A stretch of DNA of 19,574 bases from JBQCHF01 sp051953655 (GTDB lineage: Bacteria > Actinomycetota > Actinomycetes > Motilibacterales > Motilibacteraceae): the NCBI GenBank assembly GCA_051953655.1, contig JBQCIO010000309.1:1-19574 (forward strand), read 5' to 3'. This document shows, one piece after another, positions 1 to 7,830 of the stretch. Each line of letters starts with the position of its first letter. Position 1 is the stretch's first letter. The notes under the pieces were generated by a model. The model was not told the DNA's origin. It saw nothing but the letters and a program-made list of their open reading frames with translations, and made no database searches. The position numbers and the translations under genes are program-made.

Positions 1-18
1 CGAGGCCCGACACGCCGC

Positions 19-41
19 TGACCGCCTGCGCAATGCGGTCA
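19..41 (-). terminator. Possible terminator hairpin after the 11-mer repeat membrane protein
   Basis: A 7-bp perfect inverted repeat, TGACCGC/GCGGTCA, flanks a 9-nt loop and lies 11 bases past the stop codon of the minus-strand gene ending at 53. There is no U tract, which is common for terminators in high-GC actinobacteria. Bases 1-52 otherwise show no recognisable gene. Confidence 0.35.
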
Positions 42-52
42 AGCCGGGCCGG

Positions 53-952
53 TCAGCCCTTCTGCCCACCCTGCTCGAGGTCGATGACCGTGGTGGGGGC
101 GTCGGGGGAGGTGGGAGGCGCGGGGGTCTCGGCGGCGTCGGCGACGACCTCGTCCGGGCCGGCGCCGCCGACGTCGGAGGTGTCGGTGGTCGTGCCCAGG
201 GCCGAGCCGGTGGCGGCGCGCTCGGCGGGCACCTGCGCGGCCGGCGGCACCGGGGCGGGCACCGGGGTGACCGGCACGTCCCAGGGCTCGGGCTCCCGGC
301 GGGGGCGGAGCACCCGCACGGCGACGAAGCCGGCGCCGCCGAGGGCGAGCACGATCAGCAGGGTGCGCCCGCGGCGGCGCTTGGGCCGGTTGGGGGGCAG
401 CTCGCCCTTGAGCGCCTGCACGGCGGCGGTGCCGCGGGAGAGGGCCTCCTCGCGCAGCGGCCCGGTCGATCCGACCGCCTCCTGGGCGGCCAGCAGCCCG
501 CCGGCGGCGAGCGCGGCGACCTTCGGCAGCACGTCCTCGCGGACGCTGCCGGCGAGGTCTCGGGCGGTGCCGCTGGTGCGCTCCACCGCGGTGCCGACGC
601 CCTGGGCGACCACCGGGCGGGCCTGCTCGACGACGGGAGTCACGCGCTCGCGGGTCTCCTGGGCCAGCTCCTGCACCACCGGGACGAGCCGCTCGCGGGC
701 CTCGTCCAGGGCGGGCGCCATGCGGGCCCTGGCCTCCTCCAGCACCGGCGCGAGGCGCTCGCGGGCCTCGTCCAGGGCGGGTGCCATGCGCGCGCGGGCG
801 TCCTCCAGCGCGGGCGCCATCCGCTCCCGGGTCTCCTGCACGAGCGGGGCGACCCGCTCGCGGGCGTCGTCGAGGACGGGGCGCACCCGGTCGACGGCGC
901 CGGTCACGGCGGGGGGGAGCGCGGTGCGGGCCGCCGTCGTCGCTGTGGTCAC
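53..952 (-). CDS. Membrane-anchored protein with 11-residue amphipathic repeats
   Basis: 299 aa. I do not recognise a named family. The GTG start at 952 follows a strong AGGAGG six bases upstream; longer readings in the same frame lack such a site. Residues 28-93 are six tandem 11-residue units of the pattern (D/E)EARER(L/M)AP(A/V)L, with a seventh, diverged unit at about 98-108. This resembles apolipoprotein-type or YtxH-like amphipathic helices that lie on membranes or form bundles. A basic stretch (RPKRRRGR, about 189-196) precedes one transmembrane segment at about 197-213. The tail (about 217-299) is Pro/Ala/Thr/Asp-rich and probably disordered. There is no signal peptide, so the repeat part is probably cytoplasmic by the positive-inside rule. 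A stress- or envelope-related role is only a guess. It is transcribed divergently from ppiA. Confidence 0.8.
   Translation of the reverse strand: MTTATTAARTALPPAVTGAVDRVRPVLDDARERVAPLVQETRERMAPALEDARARMAPALDEARERLAPVLEEARARMAPALDEARERLVPVVQELAQETRERVTPVVEQARPVVAQGVGTAVERTSGTARDLAGSVREDVLPKVAALAAGGLLAAQEAVGSTGPLREEALSRGTAAVQALKGELPPNRPKRRRGRTLLIVLALGGAGFVAVRVLRPRREPEPWDVPVTPVPAPVPPAAQVPAERAATGSALGTTTDTSDVGGAGPDEVVADAAETPAPPTSPDAPTTVIDLEQGGQKG
629..871 (-). repeat. 33-bp tandem repeats coding the 11-residue units
   Basis: Six in-frame 33-bp units occupy 674-871, each coding an 11-residue block. A seventh, diverged unit follows after a 12-bp interruption and ends near 629. Units 3-6 share runs such as gccctggacgaggcccgcg on the coding strand, so they probably arose by tandem duplication. 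Confidence 0.75.
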
Positions 953-1256
953 GTCGAGCCTCCTGCTGCTGGTGGGCGGGCGGGGTGAGCGCGCCGGGGT
1001 GGTGACCCCGCGTGCGGACGTCGTCGGCCGACCCCCGGTCCGCGGGCCCCTACCCCTGCCTAGTCCCTTTACCCGTCCGCGTCCGCGCGCTCGCCACGCC
1101 CGTTCAGCAGCCCCGCGTCCGCAGGACGGCCCGCCGGCGACGCGGGGGTGCACCGCCCGGGGCGCCGTGCGGCACCGGGCGGATCGCCGTGACAGGATGG
1201 CGCCGCCGGGCATCCCCTGCCCGCCCGGCGCCGTCGAGCGAAGAGGTGAGCCCGTC
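953..1256. promoter_or_regulatory. Divergent intergenic region, promoters not resolved
   Basis: 304 bases separate the minus-strand repeat protein from plus-strand ppiA, so both promoters should lie here. I see a CAGGAT resembling a -10 element at 1193-1198, 58 bases before ppiA, but no convincing -35. The minus strand has a GGGTAA near 1070, loosely like an actinobacterial SigB/SigF -10, also without a clear partner. I find no RNA gene or small coding region. Confidence 0.3.
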
Positions 1257-1787
1257 GTGGCTGAGGAGCTGTACGCCGTCCTGTCGACCACTGCCGGCGA
1301 CATCACCGTGCACCTGTTCCCGAACCACGCGCCCAAGACGGTGGCCAACTTCGTGGAGCTGGCGGAGGGCACCCGCGAGTGGGTCGACCCGCGCACCGGC
1401 CAGAAGACCTCGGCCAAGCTCTACGACGGGACGATCTTCCACCGGGTCATCAGCGGCTTCATGATCCAGGGCGGCGACCCGCTGGGCACCGGCACCGGCG
1501 GTCCCGGCTACCGCTTCGCCGACGAGTTCCACCCCGAGCTGCAGTTCGACCGCCCCTACCTGCTGGCGATGGCCAACGCCGGCCCGAGCACCAACGGCTC
1601 GCAGTTCTTCATCACCGTGGCGGCCACGCCGTGGCTGAACCTCAAGCACACGATCTTCGGCGAGGTCGCCGACGGCGGCAGCCGCGAGGTCGTCGACCGG
1701 ATCGCCGCCGTGGCCACCGGGTCGATGGACCGCCCGGTCGATGACGTCGTCGTGCAGTCGGTGCGCATCGAGCGCCGCGAGGCCTGA
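1257..1787 (+). CDS. ppiA: Cyclophilin-type peptidyl-prolyl cis-trans isomerase
   Basis: 176 aa, the usual size of a single-domain cyclophilin A. It catalyses cis-trans isomerisation of Xaa-Pro bonds and assists folding. There is no signal peptide, so it is cytoplasmic. Family signatures are clear: FHRVISGFMIQGGD at 61-74 (catalytic Arg63), MANAGPSTNGSQFFIT at 105-120, and WLNLKHTIFGEV at 126-137 (the Trp of the cyclosporin pocket). The reading frame is open far upstream, but cyclophilin homology begins at about residue 5. The GTG at 1257 follows the purine-rich AAGAGGTGAG and is the sensible start. The order ppiA - rhomboid - crgA matches the origin-proximal arrangement of many actinobacteria (Rv0009-Rv0011c in Mycobacterium tuberculosis). 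It ends 70 bases before the rhomboid gene and may be cotranscribed with it. Confidence 0.95.
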   Translation: MAEELYAVLSTTAGDITVHLFPNHAPKTVANFVELAEGTREWVDPRTGQKTSAKLYDGTIFHRVISGFMIQGGDPLGTGTGGPGYRFADEFHPELQFDRPYLLAMANAGPSTNGSQFFITVAATPWLNLKHTIFGEVADGGSREVVDRIAAVATGSMDRPVDDVVVQSVRIERREA

Positions 1788-1789
1788 CA

Positions 1790-1826
1790 GCGGGCCTGAT
1801 CGAGGGCCTGATCGAGGGCCTGAGCG
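1790..1826. repeat. Short tandem repeat in the ppiA-rhomboid spacer
   Basis: The unit GGCCTGATCGAG, or a close variant, occurs about three times in a row just after the ppiA stop codon. It is noncoding in the chosen annotation and has no evident function. Confidence 0.5.
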
Positions 1827-1857
1827 GGCTGCCGGGCGGGACCGGCCGGGGAGGGAC

Positions 1858-2841
1858 GTGAGCGAGCACGCGGACGCCGCCGGCGCGGCCGGGGCGTCCA
1901 CGCCCCGCTGCTACCGGCACCCGGGCCGGGAGACCTACGTCCGGTGCTCGCGGTGCGACCGGCCCATCTGCCCGGACTGCATGGTGCCGGCGTCGGTCGG
2001 CTTCCAGTGCCCCGAGTGCGTGCGCGAGGGCGCCCGCACGGTCCGGACCCCGCGCACCGTCTTCGGCGGCCGGGTCGCCGCCCGGGAGGGCGTGGTCACC
2101 AAGGTGATCATCGCCGCCTGCCTGGTCGTCTTCGTCCTGCAGCAGGTGCTGGGCGACGAGTTCACCGCCCGCTTCTGGCAGATCGGCCTGGCCTACGACC
2201 GCCTGCTCGGCCCCGGGCTGCACGGCGTCGGCGCGGGCGAGTGGTACCGGCTGGTCACCGTCGCGTTCCTGCACGCCGGCGTCCTGCACGTCGCCTTCAA
2301 CCTCTACGCCCTGTGGCTGTTCGGGCCACCGCTGGAGCACCTGCTGGGGCGCGCCCGGTTCGTCGCGCTCTACGCGCTCTCCGCCGTCGGCGCGGCGGCC
2401 ACCTCCTACGCGTTCAGCCCGCCCAACCAGCCCTCGGTCGGGGCCTCCGGCGCGATCTTCGGCCTGTTCGGCGCCTTCTTCGTGGTCAACCGGCACCTCG
2501 GCCGGGACACCTCGGCGCTGGTCGGGCTCATGGTGGTCAACCTGGTGCTCGGGTTCGTCATCCCCAACATCGACTGGCGGGCTCACGTCGGCGGTCTGGT
2601 GACCGGGGCGGTCGTCGCCTGGGTCCTGGTGCGCGCCCCCGCATCCCGGCGCACGGCGGTGCAGGCGGGCGGCTGCGCGGCGGTGCTGATCGTCGTGCTC
2701 GGGATCGCGACGGTGCGCACCGCCCACCTGGTGCACGCGCCGGTGCCGACCGTGCTGGCCTGCCTGGTCGAGGCGCCGGTCGACTCCTCCACCGACTTCC
2801 TCGGCTGCATCGTCACGGCGCAGGCGCCCGAGCTGCGCTGA
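1858..2841 (+). CDS. Rhomboid family intramembrane serine protease with N-terminal zinc finger
   Basis: 327 aa. The N-terminus holds a B-box-like zinc-binding module: Cys18, His21, Cys30, Cys33, Cys38, Cys41, Cys51 and Cys54. Several membrane helices follow from about residue 80. Rhomboid hallmarks are present: HVAFN (His144, Asn148, oxyanion hole), GASG with nucleophile Ser197, and AHVGG with catalytic His243, so the Ser-His dyad is intact. Rhomboids cleave transmembrane helices within the bilayer; the substrate here is unknown. The GTG at 1858 is preceded closely by GGGGAGGG. The actinobacterial locus commonly places this gene between ppiA and crgA (as Rv0010c/Rv0110-like genes do). A final helix near 270-288 precedes a short C-terminal segment with two Cys (302, 317). 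Confidence 0.93.
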   Translation: MSEHADAAGAAGASTPRCYRHPGRETYVRCSRCDRPICPDCMVPASVGFQCPECVREGARTVRTPRTVFGGRVAAREGVVTKVIIAACLVVFVLQQVLGDEFTARFWQIGLAYDRLLGPGLHGVGAGEWYRLVTVAFLHAGVLHVAFNLYALWLFGPPLEHLLGRARFVALYALSAVGAAATSYAFSPPNQPSVGASGAIFGLFGAFFVVNRHLGRDTSALVGLMVVNLVLGFVIPNIDWRAHVGGLVTGAVVAWVLVRAPASRRTAVQAGGCAAVLIVVLGIATVRTAHLVHAPVPTVLACLVEAPVDSSTDFLGCIVTAQAPELR

Positions 2842-2896
2842 GCGCTGGTCCGGGCGGGTGACCTGTGGCGGCGGGCGCCTGCCGGGGGCGTGGACG

Positions 2897-2923
2897 TGAG
2901 CGCCGGTGGGTACCGGCAGCTCA
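2897..2923 (+). terminator. Probable terminator of the rhomboid gene
   Basis: The sequence folds as TGAGC-GCCGGT, loop GGGT, ACCGGC-(A bulge)-GCTCA. That is an 11-bp stem with one bulged base, 55 bases after the rhomboid stop codon. No U tract follows. Confidence 0.5.
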
Positions 2924-2942
2924 GCGACCCCCGGCCGGCCGG

Positions 2943-2961
2943 TTATCCCCACTGTGGACAA
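2943..2961. promoter_or_regulatory. Inverted pair of DnaA-box-like 9-mers
   Basis: TTATCCCCA (2943-2951) and TGTGGACAA (2953-2961) face each other one base apart. The reverse complement of the second is TTGTCCACA, the preferred DnaA box of actinobacteria; the first has one mismatch to TTATCCACA. The pair lies between the 3' ends of the rhomboid gene and crgA, so it is not an obvious promoter operator. DnaA binding is inferred. Confidence 0.5.
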
Positions 2962-3008
2962 CAGGTGTGGAGGAATCCCACCGGTGTAACTCGCCGTGCC
3001 TACGAGGA

Positions 3009-3028
3009 CTCCCGCAGGACGCCGGGAG
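3009..3028 (-). terminator. Possible terminator of crgA
   Basis: A 6-bp stem, CTCCCG/CGGGAG, with an 8-base loop lies 14 bases beyond the crgA stop codon on the minus strand. It is short and has no U tract, so this is weak. Confidence 0.35.
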
Positions 3029-3041
3029 CCGGCTGGTCCGG

Positions 3042-3290
3042 CTACTTCCAGCGCGTGGACAGCACGAAGCCGACGATGATGAAGGCGAACCCGATGAGCA
3101 TGTTGGCGTTGCCGATGCCGGGGATCGGGTAGCCGGCCTGGCTGACGTAGTAGACGACGATCCAGACCAGCCCGACGACGAAGCAGGCCAGCATGGCCGG
3201 AGCGACCCAGCGGCTGCCGCCGACCTTCACCGGCGACTTGGCCGGCGGCGGGGTGAAGGTGGACCTGCGGCGGAGGCGGGACTTGGGCAC
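3042..3290 (-). CDS. crgA: Cell division protein CrgA
   Basis: 82 aa, typical of CrgA (UPF0233). The basic N-terminus (MPKSRLRRRSTFTPPP) is characteristic, and two membrane helices follow at about 29-50 and 62-78, joined by the conserved short loop around QAGYPIPGIGNANM. CrgA is a divisome membrane protein in actinobacteria: it interacts with FtsZ, FtsQ and PBPs in mycobacteria and restrains septation in Streptomyces. The GTG at 3290 has AGGAG eight bases upstream. It is divergent from the DUF881-sortase-trpG operon and close to the pknB cluster, the standard context of this gene. Confidence 0.95.
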   Translation of the reverse strand: MPKSRLRRRSTFTPPPAKSPVKVGGSRWVAPAMLACFVVGLVWIVVYYVSQAGYPIPGIGNANMLIGFAFIIVGFVLSTRWK

Positions 3291-3536
3291 GGCTGGACTC
3301 CTGTAGGGCGGACTCCGCGGCTGCGGGGCTGTCGTCGAGCGGTCGGTGCGGGCGGTGGGTCCTCTGAGCCCCGGCTCGCGGAGCGGGAACGATGCCGGCG
3401 GACCATGCGTCGGACCGTGCGGACCTGTCGAACAACTAGCCTAGGCCAGTGGATGGCGGGCGGGCGTCCGCCGTCACTCGTCCCGCGCCGAGCGGATGCG
3501 GGGCGGCCGCGACGGGTCGAGAGGCAGGAGGGGTCG
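3291..3536. promoter_or_regulatory. Divergent promoter region of crgA and the DUF881 operon
   Basis: This 246-base gap must drive crgA leftwards and the DUF881 operon rightwards. A palindrome, GCCTAGGC (3439-3446), gives a TAGCCT on plus and a TAGGCT on minus, both resembling actinobacterial -10 hexamers. Neither has a convincing -35 at 16-18 bases. Confidence 0.3.
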
Positions 3537-4415
3537 GTGCGCACCTGGGCACGCCTTCCCCAGCGCTCGGGACGGCCCTGCGACGGGGCCCCGGATCACG
3601 CGGCGTCCCGTCGGTCGAGCACGTGGACGGTGCTCGTCCCGGTGGTGTTCGCCGTGGCCGGTCTGCTCTTCGCCACCTCCGCGGGCGCCGCGCGCGGCAC
3701 CGACCTGCGCGGCGGGGAGCGCACCGACCTGCCCGGCCTGGTCCGGCAGGACCAGCGGCAGATCGCCGAGATGACCGCCCAGGTGGCCGCCCTGCGCACC
3801 CAGGTGGACCGGCTCGGCGAGGAGGCGGCGCAGCGCGACGCCCCGGTGGAGGCGGCCCGCCGGCAGGCCGACGCGCTCGGCCGCGCCGTGGGGCTCGACC
3901 CGGTCCGCGGGCCGGCGCTGCGGGTGGTGCTCGACGACGCCCCGCCCGGGCAGAACGTGCCCGGGGCCGCCCCCGACGCCCTCGTCGTGCACCAGCAGGA
4001 CCTGCAGGCCGTCGTCAACGCGATGTGGGCCGGCGGCGCCGAGGCCATGCAGCTGATGGACCAGCGGGTCATCTCGACCAGCGCGGTGCGCTGCGCCGGC
4101 AACGTGCTCATCCTGCAAGGCCGCACGTACTCCCCGCCCTACACGGTCACCGCCATCGGCGACGTCGCCGGCATGAGGGCCGCCCTGGCCGCCTCCCCCA
4201 CCGTGGCCGCCTACCGCTACGACGCCGACCGGCTCGGCCTCGGCTACGACGTGCGCACCCTCGGCGCGGTCACCCTGCCCGGGTTCCAGGGCGGCCTGGA
4301 CCTCGCGCACGCCTGGGTGCCCGCCGACGCGACCCCCTCCGGTGCGACCCCCTCCGGTGCGACCCCCGACAGGGCGACCTCCGACAGGGCGACCGGCCAG
4401 GGGGCCACCCCGTGA
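3537..4415 (+). CDS. DUF881 family membrane protein (Rv0012-like)
   Basis: 292 aa. There is a transmembrane segment at about 31-50, a predicted coiled coil at about 63-118 (heptad-like LVRQDQRQIAEMTAQVAALRTQVDRL), then the DUF881 fold with LRVVLDDAP (128-136), HQQDLQAVVNAMWAGGAEAMQLMDQRVI and GNVLILQGRTYSPPYTVTAIGD. DUF881 proteins recur beside division and peptidoglycan genes in actinobacteria and Firmicutes; their biochemical role is unknown. The location just upstream of trpG and opposite crgA matches Rv0012 of M. tuberculosis. The GTG at 3537 follows AGGAGGGG. The C-terminus (about 265-292) is a run of five-residue repeats (ATPSG, ATPDR). The stop overlaps the sortase start by 4 bp (GTGA), so the two are translationally coupled. 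Confidence 0.88.
   Translation: MRTWARLPQRSGRPCDGAPDHAASRRSSTWTVLVPVVFAVAGLLFATSAGAARGTDLRGGERTDLPGLVRQDQRQIAEMTAQVAALRTQVDRLGEEAAQRDAPVEAARRQADALGRAVGLDPVRGPALRVVLDDAPPGQNVPGAAPDALVVHQQDLQAVVNAMWAGGAEAMQLMDQRVISTSAVRCAGNVLILQGRTYSPPYTVTAIGDVAGMRAALAASPTVAAYRYDADRLGLGYDVRTLGAVTLPGFQGGLDLAHAWVPADATPSGATPSGATPDRATSDRATGQGATP
4329..4411 (+). repeat. 15-bp coding repeats at the end of the DUF881 gene
   Basis: Five copies of a 15-bp unit of the type GCGACCCCCTCCGGT or GCGACCCCCGACAGG encode ATPSG, ATPSG, ATPDR, ATSDR and ATGQG, followed by a final ATP. The first two units are identical, which suggests recent slippage. Confidence 0.8.
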
Positions 4416-5170
4416 CCGCCACCGCACCCCCGGCCGACGAGACCCCCCTGTCCGACGACGGCGGAGCGGCCGGCAGACGCGGGGACCGCGGGCGGGCCGT
4501 CGTCCGCGGGGTCGGCGAGCTGCTCATGACCGCCGGTGTCGTGCTGCTGCTGTTCGTCGTCTACCAGCTGTTCTGGACCAACGTGCAGGCCTCCCAGCAG
4601 GAGCACCGGCTCACCCAGGGCCTGGAGCAGACCTGGCAGGCGCCGCCCAAGGGGAAGGTGGCGCCGGGCGACCCCACCGTCGCCCCACCGGTCGGCGACG
4701 CCTTCGGGTTCATCTGGATCCCGCGGCTGGGCAAGGACTTCCGCAAGCCGATCGTCGAGGGCGTCGGGCTGCCCCAGCTGGCCGAGGGGATCGGGCACTA
4801 CCCGGGCACCGCGATGCCCGGGCAGGTCGGCAACTTCGCGGTGGCCGGGCACCGCGCGACGCACGGCGAGCCGTTCCGCGACCTGGACAAGGTGCGCCCC
4901 GGCGACGAGGTCGTGGTGGAGACCGTCGCCTCCTACTGGACCTACCGGGTCGACTCCACCGAGATCGTGCTGCCGACCAAGGTCTCGGTGCTGCTGCCGG
5001 TGCCCAACCAGCCGAAGGCCACGCCCAAGCAGCCGCTGATCACCCTCACCACCTGCAACCCGCGCTGGGCCTCGTACCAGCGGCTCATCGTCTACGGCCA
5101 CCTCGTGGATCAGCAGCCCAAGTCGGCCGGCCCGCCCCCGGCGCTGGCCGGCGCGAGCGGGAAGGCCTAG
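4412..5170 (+). CDS. Class E sortase
   Basis: 252 aa, a transpeptidase that would cleave a sorting signal and attach proteins to peptidoglycan or to another protein outside the cell. There is a cytoplasmic N-terminal stretch of about 35 residues, one membrane anchor at about 36-55, a linker, and a sortase beta-barrel at about 95-233. The catalytic triad is visible: His147 in NFAVAGHRATHG, Cys215 in TLTTCNPRW and Arg224 in YQRLIVYGH. The Cys-Asn-Pro context and the N-terminal-anchor topology fit class E of high-GC actinobacteria, which favour LAXTG-type substrates. I see no sorting signal in any protein of this window, so substrates must be elsewhere. The start overlaps the DUF881 stop, and the small membrane gene begins 9 bases after the stop. 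Confidence 0.92.
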   Translation: MTATAPPADETPLSDDGGAAGRRGDRGRAVVRGVGELLMTAGVVLLLFVVYQLFWTNVQASQQEHRLTQGLEQTWQAPPKGKVAPGDPTVAPPVGDAFGFIWIPRLGKDFRKPIVEGVGLPQLAEGIGHYPGTAMPGQVGNFAVAGHRATHGEPFRDLDKVRPGDEVVVETVASYWTYRVDSTEIVLPTKVSVLLPVPNQPKATPKQPLITLTTCNPRWASYQRLIVYGHLVDQQPKSAGPPPALAGASGKA

Positions 5171-5179
5171 GGAGCGACC

Positions 5180-5398
5180 GTGTACGCATGGATCTGGCGG
5201 CACCTGCCCGGCCGCTGGCCCTTGCGCGCCCTCACCTCGCTGCTTCTCGCCGGTGCCGTGGTGGCCGCGCTGTTCACCGTCGTCTTCCCGTGGGCCGAGC
5301 ACTCGCTGCCGTTCCTGCAGGTCACCGTCGACAGCTCCGGCAGCAGCGGCGGCTCGTCCCCCTCGCCCACCCCCACCAGCACCGGGAGCGGCTCGTGA
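5180..5398 (+). CDS. Small single-pass membrane protein
   Basis: 72 aa. I know no function for it. It has an aromatic, basic N-terminus (MYAWIWRHLPGRWPLRA), one hydrophobic helix at about 17-36, a short segment PWAEHSLPFLQVTV, and a Ser/Gly/Pro/Thr tail that would lie outside. Small proteins of this type are common directly upstream of trpG/pabA in actinobacteria. The GTG at 5180 lies 9 bases after the sortase stop with a weak GGGAG upstream, and the stop overlaps the trpG start by 4 bp. This packing supports a real translated gene. Confidence 0.8.
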   Translation: MYAWIWRHLPGRWPLRALTSLLLAGAVVAALFTVVFPWAEHSLPFLQVTVDSSGSSGGSSPSPTPTSTGSGS

Positions 5399-6033
5399 GC
5401 GCGCGCGTCCTCGTCGTGGACAACTACGACAGCTTCGTGTTCAACCTGGTCCAGTACCTCGCCCAGCTCGGGGCCGAGTGCACCGTGGTGCGCAACGACG
5501 AGGTGCGCCTGTCCGACGCCGACGGCTACGACGGCGTGCTGCTCTCGCCCGGCCCCGGCACCCCGGAGAACGCGGGCGCCTGCGTGGAGCTGGTCGGGCA
5601 CTGCGAGCAGCGCGGCGTGCCGCTGTTCGGCGTCTGCCTGGGCCACCAGGCCATCGCGGTGGCGCACGGCGCCGTCGTCGGGCGGGCGCCGGAGCTGCTG
5701 CACGGCAAGACCAGCGCGGTGGAGCACGACGGCACCGGCGTGCTGGCCGGGCTGCCCTCGCCGTTCACGGCCACCCGCTACCACTCCCTCGCCGTCGAGC
5801 CGGGCACGCTCCCCGAGGAGCTGGTGGTGACCGGGCGGACGGCCAGCGGCGTCGTCATGGCGCTGCGGCACCGCGACCTGCCGGTGGACGGCGTGCAGTT
5901 CCACCCCGAGTCCGTGCTCACCGAGGGCGGTCACCGGATGCTGGCCAACTGGCTCGAGCGCTGCGGCGACGCGGGCGCGGTCGAGCGCTCGGCCGGGCTG
6001 GCACCCGTCGTCGAGCGGGCGCGCCCGGCCTGA
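5395..6033 (+). CDS. trpG/pabA: Glutamine amidotransferase, anthranilate/aminodeoxychorismate synthase component II
   Basis: 212 aa, a class I glutamine amidotransferase supplying ammonia to a chorismate-using partner (TrpE or PabB). The N-terminus VLVVDNYDSFVFNLVQYL is diagnostic. The catalytic triad is present: Cys81 in GVCLGHQ, with His170 and Glu172 in QFHPES. SPGPGTPE at 51-58 shapes the oxyanion region. No synthase partner gene lies in the window, so tryptophan and folate roles cannot be separated; in M. tuberculosis the gene at this locus (Rv0013, named trpG) is also unlinked from trpE. It is the last gene of the plus-strand operon and converges on pknB with only 30 bases between stop codons. 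I see no convincing terminator in that gap. Confidence 0.94.
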   Translation: MSARVLVVDNYDSFVFNLVQYLAQLGAECTVVRNDEVRLSDADGYDGVLLSPGPGTPENAGACVELVGHCEQRGVPLFGVCLGHQAIAVAHGAVVGRAPELLHGKTSAVEHDGTGVLAGLPSPFTATRYHSLAVEPGTLPEELVVTGRTASGVVMALRHRDLPVDGVQFHPESVLTEGGHRMLANWLERCGDAGAVERSAGLAPVVERARPA

Positions 6034-6063
6034 CGGCGTCGGCGGAGCCCGGCCGGGGAGGGG

Positions 6064-7826
<1,763 letters not shown>

Positions 7827-7830
<4 letters not shown>

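Noticed and set aside
1060..1075. Possible SigB/SigF promoter (GGGTAA on minus) for the repeat protein
   Set aside because: No GTTT-like -35 at the expected distance, and the motif is too short to support a call.
33..1256. Open frame running for about 400 codons upstream of the cyclophilin domain
   Set aside because: It is antisense to the repeat protein and has Arg/Ser/Ala-rich shadow composition; the cyclophilin has its own start and ribosome site at 1257.
6034..6063. CCCGGCCGGG palindrome at 6048-6057 as a bidirectional terminator between trpG and pknB
   Set aside because: A 10-base palindrome without a loop does not make a stable hairpin in RNA, and no U tract follows.
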